A DNA stretch of 64,000 bases from Aureitalea marina. Its GTDB lineage: Bacteria; Bacteroidota; Bacteroidia; Flavobacteriales; Flavobacteriaceae. The notes under the pieces were generated by a model, which did not search any database, had not been told where the DNA came from, and was given only the letters and a program-made list of their open reading frames with translations. The DNA is taken from the NCBI RefSeq assembly GCF_002943755.1, contig NZ_MQUB01000001.1:2468501-2532500 (forward strand), given 5' to 3'. This document shows, one piece after another, positions 46,276 through 55,287 of the stretch (position 1 is the stretch's first letter; the number at the start of each line of letters is the position of its first letter). A program made the translations under genes and the position numbers.

Positions 46276-46283
46276 TATATTTG
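46276..46283 (+). promoter_or_regulatory. -7 promoter element of lepA
   Basis: TATATTTG (TAnnTTTG) 28 bases before the lepA ATG; the -33 region is not obvious. Confidence 0.5.
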
Positions 46284-46311
46284 CAACCCCTAAAGCAGCG
46301 TAGACAGGCTC

Positions 46312-48108
46312 ATGAAGCACATTCGAAATTTTTGCATAATTGCCCATATTGATCATGGAAAAAGCACCCTGGCCGATCGCTTGTTAGATACAACAGGTTC
46401 GGTAACAGCACGGGAAAAACAAGATCAGTTGTTGGACAATATGGATTTGGAGCGGGAAAGAGGCATTACTATTAAGAGTCATGCTATCCAGATGGAATAC
46501 ACTCATCAGGGCCAGGAATACATTCTGAATTTGATCGATACTCCTGGTCATGTTGATTTCTCCTATGAGGTTTCCCGGTCAATTGCGGCCTGCGAAGGTG
46601 CGCTGCTGATAGTTGATGCCGCACAAAGCATACAGGCGCAGACCATTTCCAATTTGTATCTGGCGCTGGAAAACGATCTTGAGATCATTCCGATCTTGAA
46701 TAAGGTTGACCTCCCTTCGGCCAATCCTGAAGAGGTAACGGACGATATAGTGGATCTTCTTGGTTGTGACCCCGAGGAAGTAATTCCTGCTAGCGCAAAA
46801 ACAGGTATAGGAATAGAGGACATTCTAGAGGCTATTATCGATAGAATCCCTTCTCCAAAAGGAGACATCAATGCTCCACTTCAGGCCTTGATCTTTGATT
46901 CCGTGTACAACCCCTTCAGAGGAGTTGAGACCTATTTCAGGGTGATCAACGGTTCTATCCGGAAAGGACAACAGATCCAGTTCATGGCCACCGGAAAGTC
47001 CTATTCAGCAGACGAAGTAGGTACTTTAAAGCTGAATCAGGTGCCAAAACAGGAGATCCTTGCTGGAGATGTGGGTTACCTGATCACTGGGATCAAAGAT
47101 GCCAGAGAGGTCAAGGTAGGTGACACCATTACGGACACCAAAAACCCGACCCAGGAAGCTATTTCAGGCTTTGAGGACGTAAAACCAATGGTTTTTGCAG
47201 GAATTTACCCGGTAGACACCGAAGACTACGAAGAGCTTCGCAACTCCATGGAGAAACTGCAATTGAATGATGCTTCCTTGGTTTTCCAACCAGAGAGTTC
47301 TGCCGCCTTGGGCTTTGGTTTCCGCTGCGGATTCCTGGGGATGCTGCATTTGGAGATCATCCAGGAACGATTGGAGCGCGAATTTGATATGACGGTCATC
47401 ACTACCGTCCCTAACGTATCCTATCACGCTTACACAAATCGGGAGCCGGATACCGTGATCTTGGTTAACAATCCAAGCGACCTGCCAGATCCATCTACCC
47501 TAAACCGGGTGGAAGAGCCATTTATCAAGGCTAGTATTATCACCAAGGCTGATTTTGTTGGACCGGTGATGTCCCTGTGTATTGAAAAGCGAGGGCAGAT
47601 TACCAACCAGACCTATTTGACCCAGGACAGGGTCGAACTCAGTTTTGATATGCCACTGGCCGAGATCGTCTTTGATTTTTATGACAGATTGAAAACCGTA
47701 TCCAAAGGATATGCCTCCTTTGACTACTCCCCTATTGGAATGCGAGAGTCCAAACTGGTCAAGGTAGATGTTCTGCTCAATGCCAACTCAGTAGATGCGC
47801 TGTCGGCCCTGATTCATCAGGATAATGCCTATGATATTGGAAAGAAGATGTGCGAAAAACTGCGGCAACTTATCCCACGTCAACAGTTCGACATTCCTAT
47901 ACAGGCTGCCATCGGTTCTAAGATCATAGCCAGGGAGACTGTGAAAGCCCTCCGAAAGGATGTTACAGCCAAGTGTTATGGTGGGGACATTACCCGTAAA
48001 AGAAAGCTTCTGGAAAAACAGAAAAAGGGTAAAAAACGGATGAGAGCGGTTGGAAATGTTGAAATTCCCCAAGAAGCTTTTATGGCCGTTCTAAAACTTA
48101 ACGACTAA
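46312..48108 (+). CDS. lepA: Elongation factor 4 (LepA)
   Basis: Ribosome-bound GTPase that back-translocates stalled ribosomes or aids initiation. The 598-residue protein has the GTPase domain with [15 protein letters not shown] (G1), the RGITIK switch I, DTPGHVDF (G3) and NKVDLPSA (G4), then the EF-G-like domains and the LepA-specific C-terminal domain with [20 protein letters not shown]. Length is exactly that expected. Confidence 0.98.
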   Translation: MKHIRNFCIIAHIDHGKSTLADRLLDTTGSVTAREKQDQLLDNMDLERERGITIKSHAIQMEYTHQGQEYILNLIDTPGHVDFSYEVSRSIAACEGALLIVDAAQSIQAQTISNLYLALENDLEIIPILNKVDLPSANPEEVTDDIVDLLGCDPEEVIPASAKTGIGIEDILEAIIDRIPSPKGDINAPLQALIFDSVYNPFRGVETYFRVINGSIRKGQQIQFMATGKSYSADEVGTLKLNQVPKQEILAGDVGYLITGIKDAREVKVGDTITDTKNPTQEAISGFEDVKPMVFAGIYPVDTEDYEELRNSMEKLQLNDASLVFQPESSAALGFGFRCGFLGMLHLEIIQERLEREFDMTVITTVPNVSYHAYTNREPDTVILVNNPSDLPDPSTLNRVEEPFIKASIITKADFVGPVMSLCIEKRGQITNQTYLTQDRVELSFDMPLAEIVFDFYDRLKTVSKGYASFDYSPIGMRESKLVKVDVLLNANSVDALSALIHQDNAYDIGKKMCEKLRQLIPRQQFDIPIQAAIGSKIIARETVKALRKDVTAKCYGGDITRKRKLLEKQKKGKKRMRAVGNVEIPQEAFMAVLKLND

Positions 48109-48143
48109 CTTCCTGTATACTAATTTTTTGTAATTTGAGTGTA

Positions 48144-49976
48144 ATGAAAGATGTTGCACTCCTTATCTGTATTGCCATCCTAGCAGGGGGATATGTGCTC
48201 CATGGTCAGGAGTCGGATCAGCAAGCAGAAATTCTGCTGGAAAAAGCCTTTTCATTCAATAATTCCAACTTAGACAGTGCTTTGGTTTACAGCGATCGGG
48301 CTCATCAGCTTGCCGTTCTTTCCGACGATGTGACCATGATCGCACGTTGCAACAACGCTAATGCCTACTTCCTGATGATGGTAGATCGTATCGACGACTC
48401 TGCCAAAGCCTTGAAGTTCAATCTGGAAAACACCAAAAGTCTGAGCCCGGCAATCAATGGCGAGACTCATTATAACCTGGCTTCGGGTTTCTATTTAAAG
48501 GAGATCTACGATCGATCCATTGAGGAATATTTGACCGCCATCACGTATTACGAAAAGGCCGCCAACAGGAAGGGGATTGCCAAGTCTAACTTGCAAGTTG
48601 GTGTTATTTACGAGAAGCTCGGAAAACAGGAGGTGGCCAGCTATTTCTATGACCAATCCATCTCAAGCAGTGAACGTGCTCTTGAGACCCATTCTTCTGA
48701 CAGTATCTCTGAATACTTGCCTTCCTCCAGTCTATTGAAGATCTCTTCTGCCATGTTGAAAGAAGTAGGAGATGAGCCCTCTGTAACCTTATCCTTTATT
48801 TATTTTAATATGGGTAATAGCTCCAGAGAAATTGGCCAATGTGAAGAAAGCATTGGCTATATAACCCGTTCTCTGGAGATCAAGGAGGAGGTTGGTTATC
48901 GCCTAAACCTGGGTAAAAGTTACTTGCTGCTGGCAGATTGCCATCTGCAGTTGGGAAATCCCGAAGCTGCTTTGATCAACCTTGATCTTGCTCGACAGAA
49001 CCTGGATGAGAGACAGCAAATACTGGAGATCGAAGATCTTTTGGCCAGAACCTACACCACCTTGGATAAGCCAGACGCGGCGGTTTCCGCTTATCGCAGA
49101 TATATCATTCTAAAGGATTCCGTTGGTCAGCTTCAGGAGAACGAACGAATTGCTGAGATAACCGCCCAATTTGAGAATGACAAACAATCCCGTGAGATCG
49201 AACTCCTCAAGGCGGACAACCAGCTTAAAGAAGCGCAGTTAAGCAACCAGCAATTGGTCCTGTTTGGCTCCATACTCGTTTTTGTCCTGGCAAGTATGGC
49301 CGCATATTTCGGCTATAAACGTGTTCGGGCCAAACGTCAATTAGCCTATTCTGAAGTCTCCCGGCAACTGTTACAAACACAGTTAAACCCCCATTTCCTG
49401 TTTAATGCGCTAACGGGGATCCAAAGTTTTGTCAAGAAGAACGACACAGACAAAACCACTGGTTATATCCGTAATTTCAGCGGTTTGATGCGCAATATCC
49501 TGGAGCATACAACAGAGAAGTTCATACCCTTGGAGGAGGACATTGATACCATCGAAGATTACCTTTCTCTCCAGCAGATGGTCCACAACCATCAATTTGA
49601 ATACAAGCTAGAGGTAGACCCACAATTGGATACGGAATTGGACTGCATTCCCCCAATGTTTACACAGCCTTTTGTGGAAAATGCGGTAATTCACGGTATA
49701 AAAGGGCTAGAAAAGGGTTCGATCCAGGTGGCATATAAGCTGAAGGATGATTCCGTTGAGGTTTGTATCAGGGACAATGGAAAGGGATTTGAAATAGGAG
49801 CAAAGAATGCTAATCGACTCCACAGGTCGATGGCCACAGGAATCACCGAGGAGCGTGTCAAGTTCTTGGCGAAATCCGAGTCCTATCCGGTGGATATAGC
49901 AATTACTGGTTCACGGCCAGGAGAAGAACTGGGTGGTACTGAAGTGGTGCTTATCTTTCCTAAAAAGTCGTGTTGA
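48144..49976 (+). CDS. TPR-containing LytS-family sensor histidine kinase
   Basis: A 610-residue membrane sensor kinase. A signal-like N terminus is followed by TPR repeats (about 25-335), a coiled coil, one membrane helix (about 372-392; FGSILVFVLASMAAYFGY), a His_kinase domain with H417 in QLNPHFLFNAL, and an HATPase domain with NGKGFEIG. The ATG at 48144 is preferred over a TTG at 48135. It is followed by a LytTR regulator with a 1-base overlap, so the two form an operon. The signal is unknown. Confidence 0.9.
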   Translation: MKDVALLICIAILAGGYVLHGQESDQQAEILLEKAFSFNNSNLDSALVYSDRAHQLAVLSDDVTMIARCNNANAYFLMMVDRIDDSAKALKFNLENTKSLSPAINGETHYNLASGFYLKEIYDRSIEEYLTAITYYEKAANRKGIAKSNLQVGVIYEKLGKQEVASYFYDQSISSSERALETHSSDSISEYLPSSSLLKISSAMLKEVGDEPSVTLSFIYFNMGNSSREIGQCEESIGYITRSLEIKEEVGYRLNLGKSYLLLADCHLQLGNPEAALINLDLARQNLDERQQILEIEDLLARTYTTLDKPDAAVSAYRRYIILKDSVGQLQENERIAEITAQFENDKQSREIELLKADNQLKEAQLSNQQLVLFGSILVFVLASMAAYFGYKRVRAKRQLAYSEVSRQLLQTQLNPHFLFNALTGIQSFVKKNDTDKTTGYIRNFSGLMRNILEHTTEKFIPLEEDIDTIEDYLSLQQMVHNHQFEYKLEVDPQLDTELDCIPPMFTQPFVENAVIHGIKGLEKGSIQVAYKLKDDSVEVCIRDNGKGFEIGAKNANRLHRSMATGITEERVKFLAKSESYPVDIAITGSRPGEELGGTEVVLIFPKKSC

Positions 49977-50719
49977 TGGGATTGAGTTGTCAGATCATAG
50001 AGGACGACTCCAGGATGGCCACGGAGATAAAGGAGATCATTGCAAGTCATTTTCCGGATATCTCAGTCTTTAATACCATAGATACTACTGAAGGGGCCAA
50101 AGCTGCCTTGCAGAATAGAAAACCCGACATTTTGATTTCTGATATCAACCTGGGGGATGGGGAGATCTTCAGTGTGCTGGAGCAGCTTATGCCTGTTTCT
50201 TTCAAAATTATCTTTATAACAGCCTACAGTAAGCACGCCGTTCGCGCTTTTCGTTTCAGCGCCCTTAGTTTTCTGGAAAAACCCTTTGCTGAAGAAGAGC
50301 TGGTCGAAGCCTTTCAAATGGCTTTGGACCAGATCGATCAACAGGATTACAACCAAATGTTGCAGGTATTCTATCAGCATTACAACCAGCAAGTTGGCTC
50401 TCAGAAACTAGTGCTCAAGAATTTGGAAGCTGTGCATATTGTAAAGACAGAGGATATCCTTTTCTTGAAATCCGATAACAACTACACGGAATTCTATATC
50501 AATGACGGTAGGAAGATCATCGTTTCCAGGGCGTTGAGATCCTTTGAAAAAGACCTCCCCAAGTCTGACTTTTTCCGAACCCATCAGTCCTATCTGGTCA
50601 ATCTTGATCATGCCAAGTTATTTCACAAAAAAGATTCTGTGCTGGAGTTGGTCAATGGAGCACAGGTGACGGTCTCTGGAAGAAAATCTCAATTGTTGGT
50701 CGAGCGCCTGAGTTCCTGA
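49976..50719 (+). CDS. LytTR-family response regulator
   Basis: A 247-residue response regulator: receiver domain (about 5-120) with phosphoacceptor D56 in ISDINLGDGE and LytTR DNA-binding domain (about 145-245; VKTEDILFLKSDNNYTEFY). The ATG at 49976 overlaps the kinase stop by one base (TGATG); GTG at 49970 is an alternative. It is the cognate partner of the upstream TPR kinase. Target genes are unknown. Confidence 0.93.
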   Translation: MGLSCQIIEDDSRMATEIKEIIASHFPDISVFNTIDTTEGAKAALQNRKPDILISDINLGDGEIFSVLEQLMPVSFKIIFITAYSKHAVRAFRFSALSFLEKPFAEEELVEAFQMALDQIDQQDYNQMLQVFYQHYNQQVGSQKLVLKNLEAVHIVKTEDILFLKSDNNYTEFYINDGRKIIVSRALRSFEKDLPKSDFFRTHQSYLVNLDHAKLFHKKDSVLELVNGAQVTVSGRKSQLLVERLSS

Positions 50720-50834
50720 CAATTCTCATTGATCCACCACCAATTCCGGATCAGGGCCCACAAATTCTCATTCGATCAAATAAAACCCTTCTTTATCAAT
50801 AGTTTGGGTCATTATTAATCGAAATTTTTCCATT

Positions 50835-52223
50835 ATGAAACGGTACGTATTACTTCTGGCCATGCTGGCCACCCTGACTGGTTATTGCCAGTGGAGCTTT
50901 GTTGGATCTTCCGATGGTTTTGCCCCGGATGGAGCCATAACCCCTGTTCTTCGTTTTCATCCTCAAACCAACGAGCCTTATGTTTTCTTCTTCGACTTCC
51001 TTCAAAACGTAGGGGCCGGTCCTACCCTGATGCGGTTCGATGGCTCTGATTGGGTCGATCTGGGAGGAAGAAGATTTGACGATGATGACCCCAACCTGAC
51101 TCCTTTTAAAATAGGATTCGATTTTGACCGAACTAACAATTGGCCCGTCGTATACTATGATTCTCCGCCAAACCATATGCAAACCTTTGACGGTATCGAT
51201 TGGATAGAATACGTGGGTGATGACACCATCCAAATCCAGGATTTCTTTATCAACGGTGACGGATTTGGGTTTGCTGTTAATCCATTAAACGGTAATCCAA
51301 CTCTTGCGTTTTCAGACACAAGCAATGGGGGGACTCCAGGATTGGCTTCTGTAGTATCCTATGGCCCCACCAACTGGGGATATCTCAGCACCCCGAAGTT
51401 CTCCCAGGAAGTGGCTGCTTTTTTCGATATGGAATACTATGCCAGCAACGGCGCTCCTTATTTGTTGCATGATGGCGGTACGGGAGATCGGGTGGTGGTC
51501 TCAGAATTTGACGGGGTGGAGTGGAATGATCTGCCGGATCCCAATCTAACTAACCAAAACAATTCTATTGCTAAGATCCGCATAGATCAGAGCAACGGAG
51601 ATATTTATGTGGCCAACCCGGCCAATATCGGAGGACAACCGACCATAGAGGTCAAAAAATGGGATGGCTCTACCTGGACCGATCTGGTGACGGATGTGAC
51701 CCAGGTCCATGCACAGGCAACAGCTTTCGATTTCGGGATCAATCCCGGCGACGGCATGGTCTATTTATTGTACATGGACCGAAACAATACCTCATCTAAT
51801 CCTAATTTGACCGTTTCAAGGTACGATGGGTCCGACTGGGTGATGCTAGGCAATGAAACCATTTCCGGAGGATCTGATCACATTAGCCTGGCATTTCATC
51901 CTGTCGATTTTGTCCCCTATGTAGCCTACGGAGCCGCATCAGGTTCGGGAGGATGGGTAAAGCGATTTGATGGCACCCTGGGGGTGAACGATCCTTCCCT
52001 TGCTCAACTCGAGATTCGCCTGACGCCCAATCCCGCTATAAATTACACTAAGATCACTGGTATGTTGGTGGATCAATACGAAGTTTATGATCTAAACGGT
52101 CGGAGGTTATTAGCCGGTTACGGAAACCAGGTCAATACCGAGTCGCTATCTGCCGGAACCTATTTGGTGAAGGTTGTGAGCACCTCCGGCCAGCCCAACC
52201 ACACTAAACTGATCGTCAAGTAG
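50835..52223 (+). CDS. Secreted beta-propeller-like protein with type IX sorting tail
   Basis: A 462-residue secreted protein with a signal peptide (ends GYCQ), a region rich in repeats of the form RFDGSDWVDLG, TFDGIDWIEYV, EFDGVEWNDLP, KWDGSTWTDLV and RYDGSDWVMLG, spaced about 50-65 residues apart, and a C-terminal type IX sorting domain (RLTPNPAINYT to the end). The repeats suggest a six- or seven-bladed propeller. Function unknown; likely surface-displayed. Followed by a bidirectional terminator. Confidence 0.82.
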   Translation: MKRYVLLLAMLATLTGYCQWSFVGSSDGFAPDGAITPVLRFHPQTNEPYVFFFDFLQNVGAGPTLMRFDGSDWVDLGGRRFDDDDPNLTPFKIGFDFDRTNNWPVVYYDSPPNHMQTFDGIDWIEYVGDDTIQIQDFFINGDGFGFAVNPLNGNPTLAFSDTSNGGTPGLASVVSYGPTNWGYLSTPKFSQEVAAFFDMEYYASNGAPYLLHDGGTGDRVVVSEFDGVEWNDLPDPNLTNQNNSIAKIRIDQSNGDIYVANPANIGGQPTIEVKKWDGSTWTDLVTDVTQVHAQATAFDFGINPGDGMVYLLYMDRNNTSSNPNLTVSRYDGSDWVMLGNETISGGSDHISLAFHPVDFVPYVAYGAASGSGGWVKRFDGTLGVNDPSLAQLEIRLTPNPAINYTKITGMLVDQYEVYDLNGRRLLAGYGNQVNTESLSAGTYLVKVVSTSGQPNHTKLIVK

Positions 52224-52227
52224 AACA

Positions 52228-52254
52228 AAAGCCCCTTTTATCGGGGCTTTTTTT
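52228..52254. terminator. Bidirectional terminator between convergent genes
   Basis: AGCCCC (52230-52235) with GGGGCT (52243-52248), followed by T7 on the plus strand and preceded by an A run that gives T4 on the minus strand, so both convergent genes can use it. Confidence 0.85.
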
Positions 52255-52495
52255 AGTTTCCTCCGCAACTGGCGCCCGCTTCTTGCAGATCCTCTAAATA
52301 CTGATCGTAAGGAGTACCCGTATCTTCGCCGTTTACACTCGCATTCCCGTTGGATTGCCTGCATAGTTCGAAATCTGGGGTTGCCTGGGAAGAGCAATTT
52401 AAACAGCTGGTAGAATCGTCTTCTTTACACGATGCGGCAATCAAAAGGCCAGACAACAGCAAGCAAATCCCGATCTTGGTTAAGTGAATCTTCAT
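52253..52495 (-). CDS. Small cysteine-containing lipoprotein, function unknown
   Basis: An 80-residue protein with a lipoprotein signal (LLLSGLLIAASC). The mature part (about 58 residues) has four further cysteines, including a CLNC pair. A polar low-complexity region follows. The start codon overlaps the stop of the upstream antiporter by 4 bases (ATGA), indicating translational coupling. No family recognised; the paired cysteines might bind metal or form disulfides. Confidence 0.75.
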   Translation of the reverse strand: MKIHLTKIGICLLLSGLLIAASCKEDDSTSCLNCSSQATPDFELCRQSNGNASVNGEDTGTPYDQYLEDLQEAGASCGGN

Positions 52496-54333
52496 GCTTC
52501 CAACGCAATATCATTTAGGGATTTACCCATATAAACCAGTACCGCATTCTTCAGATCGGTACGTACCGATTTATTGTTGGACGAAATGATGTGTAGTTCT
52601 CTATCCTGATCTTTTATGAATAAGGGAATGGTCTCTGACTCCTCGTCCGTAAAACTCATCATGGAGCCGTAGTGATTGTTACTGCGGATAGGAATTTCCT
52701 TGATCTGCGGATAAGTCTCGGCTACTCGGGACAGCTCTGGGAAATCATCCACATGGGAAAATAGTCCCTGCTCTGAGGTAAAATCAGGATTCTCCTTTTC
52801 CTCATCTGATATCAGTCTGTGGGAACCATTCTCCCCAAAATGTTCTCCCAATTTCTGTATGGCATAATCGTTAATGGTTGGGTTCGCGGTCATAGCCAAT
52901 AAATAGCCCACATCGTTCAATTCGATATTGTCCGTTAGGTTGTCGGAATAGATGTTGGAAACCATGGCATCCAAGTCCATCTCCTGGGCCATTCTAATGT
53001 TCTCTTGGTTGCTGTCTATCAAAACCACGTGTCGCCCATTGTCCTTTAGATAGCGTGCTATCAAGCGAGGGAATACCGACGCTCCCACAATAAGAATTCC
53101 TTCGGATTTCTGCAGAAATACCCCGAATACTTTCGCAAGAAATCTTGCGCTGGCTGCGTTGAGCAGCACCGTCCCCAGCACCACCATAAAGACCAAAGGG
53201 GTAATGTACTCTGCGCCAGGTACACCTCTTCGGGCAAGAGTAAGTCCAAAAAGGGAGGCAATTCCAGCCGCGACGATCCCGCGCGGGCCTACCCAGCTGA
53301 TAAACAATTTCTCTTTGAATGCCAGTTTGGAGCCTCTTGTACTGATCAGCACCCCTAATGGCCGGATCACAAAGATGATGATGGCCAGCAATAAAGCCGC
53401 CTGCCAATTGTAGACCAACAAGAGCTCGTCCATATTCATATTGGCAGCCAAAAGGATGAAAAGTATGGAGATCAACAGTATGCTTAATGACTCCTTGAAG
53501 TAAAGCAGTTCCTTCAAGTAATTCGATTTCATATTTCCAAGGACCATCCCCATGACAACTACTGCCAATAGTCCTGATTCCTTGGCAAACAATTCGTCCA
53601 CTACGAAAACCCCAAGTACACTAGCCAGGGCAAAGACATTGAGAAGATAGTGTGGGACCCACTTTCTTCCAACCACAAAATTGAAGGCATGTGCAAAGCC
53701 AAAACCGAAGGTGGATCCTATCAAGATCTTCTTAAGAAACTCCAATCCTGCGGTCAGGGTGTATTCGCCTCCGGCATCAATGCTTATAAACTCAAAGACC
53801 AAAACGGCCACCAAAGCCCCAATCGGGTCAATAAGAATCCCTTCCCATTTCAAGACGGCCGAGACATCCTTTCTCAATGGAACATTCCTTAGAATAGGGG
53901 TGATCACCGTTGGTCCGGTGACAATGATCAAAGCTGAGAACAAGGCAGAAATCCGCCAGGACAGACCAAAGAGAAAGTGGGCGGCAACAGCGCCTCCAAC
54001 AAGAGTGACCACGGCCCCTATGGTGATCAACTTGGTGATAACCGGACCTACGTTCTTGATCTCCGAAATCTTAAGGGTAAGCCCTCCTTCGAAAAGTATG
54101 ATGGCGATGGCCAGGGAAACAAAGTAAAAAAGGCTCTCTCCGGGAAACAGCCCTTTCTCACCATTCCAGATGGGTTCTATCCACTTTTGTCCGTCCGCCG
54201 ATAGATATTCGGCAGAGATCGGCCCTACCAAAAGACCGATCAAAATAAGCGGAAGAATGGCCGGTAACTTGAATCTCCAGGCTACCCATTGCGCCAAAAT
54301 TCCGAATATGATTATCCCAGCTAGTTCTAACAT
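52492..54333 (-). CDS. Cation/proton antiporter (CPA1/NhaP-like) with TrkA-N domain
   Basis: A 613-residue inner-membrane protein with about 12 membrane helices (residues 1-405) of the sodium/hydrogen exchanger type, then a cytoplasmic TrkA-N (RCK) domain starting near 420 (GILIVGASVFPRLIARYLKD). Residues 505-613 are an additional regulatory tail. The ATG at 54333 (MLELAGI) starts directly before the first helix; the longer in-frame start at 54375 adds 14 basic residues. Probably exports sodium or potassium under nucleotide control. Confidence 0.92.
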   Translation of the reverse strand: MLELAGIIIFGILAQWVAWRFKLPAILPLILIGLLVGPISAEYLSADGQKWIEPIWNGEKGLFPGESLFYFVSLAIAIILFEGGLTLKISEIKNVGPVITKLITIGAVVTLVGGAVAAHFLFGLSWRISALFSALIIVTGPTVITPILRNVPLRKDVSAVLKWEGILIDPIGALVAVLVFEFISIDAGGEYTLTAGLEFLKKILIGSTFGFGFAHAFNFVVGRKWVPHYLLNVFALASVLGVFVVDELFAKESGLLAVVVMGMVLGNMKSNYLKELLYFKESLSILLISILFILLAANMNMDELLLVYNWQAALLLAIIIFVIRPLGVLISTRGSKLAFKEKLFISWVGPRGIVAAGIASLFGLTLARRGVPGAEYITPLVFMVVLGTVLLNAASARFLAKVFGVFLQKSEGILIVGASVFPRLIARYLKDNGRHVVLIDSNQENIRMAQEMDLDAMVSNIYSDNLTDNIELNDVGYLLAMTANPTINDYAIQKLGEHFGENGSHRLISDEEKENPDFTSEQGLFSHVDDFPELSRVAETYPQIKEIPIRSNNHYGSMMSFTDEESETIPLFIKDQDRELHIISSNNKSVRTDLKNAVLVYMGKSLNDIALEA

Positions 54334-54426
54334 GCATGAAATTTGCCTAAAAATAGGAAACTTCCGCAAACGCAACCCTCTCTGAGTGCCTCACTTTTAT
54401 TATTTTGCGGGACTTATCCCGATTCG

Positions 54427-55287
54427 ATGAATCTTTACCCCATTGAGGCTGGAAATTTTAAACTGGATGGAGGCGCCATGTTTGGAGTGGTGCCCAAGGC
54501 GCTTTGGAATAGAACCAATCCGGCCGATGCCAATAATATGATCGATATAGCAGCCAGATGTCTTCTCATTGAGAATGGCGACCGGCTGACACTTATTGAT
54601 AATGGTATGGGAAACAAACAAAGCGAAAAGTTCTTTGGATACTATTACCCATGGGGTGATCACGATCTGGACAGCTCTCTTTCGGCTGCTGGATTTCACA
54701 GGGATGAGGTGACGGATGTTTTCCTGAGTCATCTCCACTTTGACCACTGCGGCGGGAGTATTCGTTGGAACAAGGACAGAAGCGGGTATGAGACGGCGTT
54801 CAAAAACGCTACTTACTGGAGTAATGAGCGGCATTGGAAATGGGCTACGGAACCCAATCGCAGGGAGCGGGCCTCATTTCTGAAGGAGAATATTCTGCCC
54901 ATAGAAGAGAGCGGACAGTTAAAGTTCGTTAAAGATCCCGATTCGGACTTTTCTCAAGCGAACGAGATGGACTTTGGTATCCTGTTTGCAGATGGGCATA
55001 CCGAAAAACAAATGATCCCACATATTCCCTTTCTCGGAACGCAATTAGTGTTTATGGCCGATCTGTTACCAACCGCCGGGCATTTACCAGTGCCTTATGT
55101 AATGGGATACGACACCAGGCCCTTGCTCACGCTTCCAGAAAAAGAAAAATTCCTGAACCAGGCCGCAGACAAAGGTTATTATCTGTTCCTGGAGCACGAT
55201 GCCCACAATCATATCATTACGGTGAAGCGTACTGAAAAAGGAGTGAGGCTAGATAAGACCTACACGGTCGAAGAACTATTAAATTAA
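54427..55287 (+). CDS. Metallo-beta-lactamase-fold hydrolase
   Basis: A 286-residue cytoplasmic enzyme of the MBL superfamily. The zinc motif HxHxDH is H102, H104, D106 and H107 in SHLHFDHCGG, with further ligands in the GHTE and HDAHNHI segments. The ATG at 54427 is chosen because the family sequence (NLYPIEAGNFKLDGG) starts there. The stop overlaps the next start by one base, so it is coupled to the S8 peptidase gene. Substrate unknown; lactonases and similar hydrolases share this layout. Confidence 0.9.
   Translation: MNLYPIEAGNFKLDGGAMFGVVPKALWNRTNPADANNMIDIAARCLLIENGDRLTLIDNGMGNKQSEKFFGYYYPWGDHDLDSSLSAAGFHRDEVTDVFLSHLHFDHCGGSIRWNKDRSGYETAFKNATYWSNERHWKWATEPNRRERASFLKENILPIEESGQLKFVKDPDSDFSQANEMDFGILFADGHTEKQMIPHIPFLGTQLVFMADLLPTAGHLPVPYVMGYDTRPLLTLPEKEKFLNQAADKGYYLFLEHDAHNHIITVKRTEKGVRLDKTYTVEELLN

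Noticed and set aside
53650-54127. Plus-strand open frames opposite the antiporter gene
   Set aside because: Fully antisense to a conserved membrane transporter; hydrophobic-helix codons produce such shadow frames.
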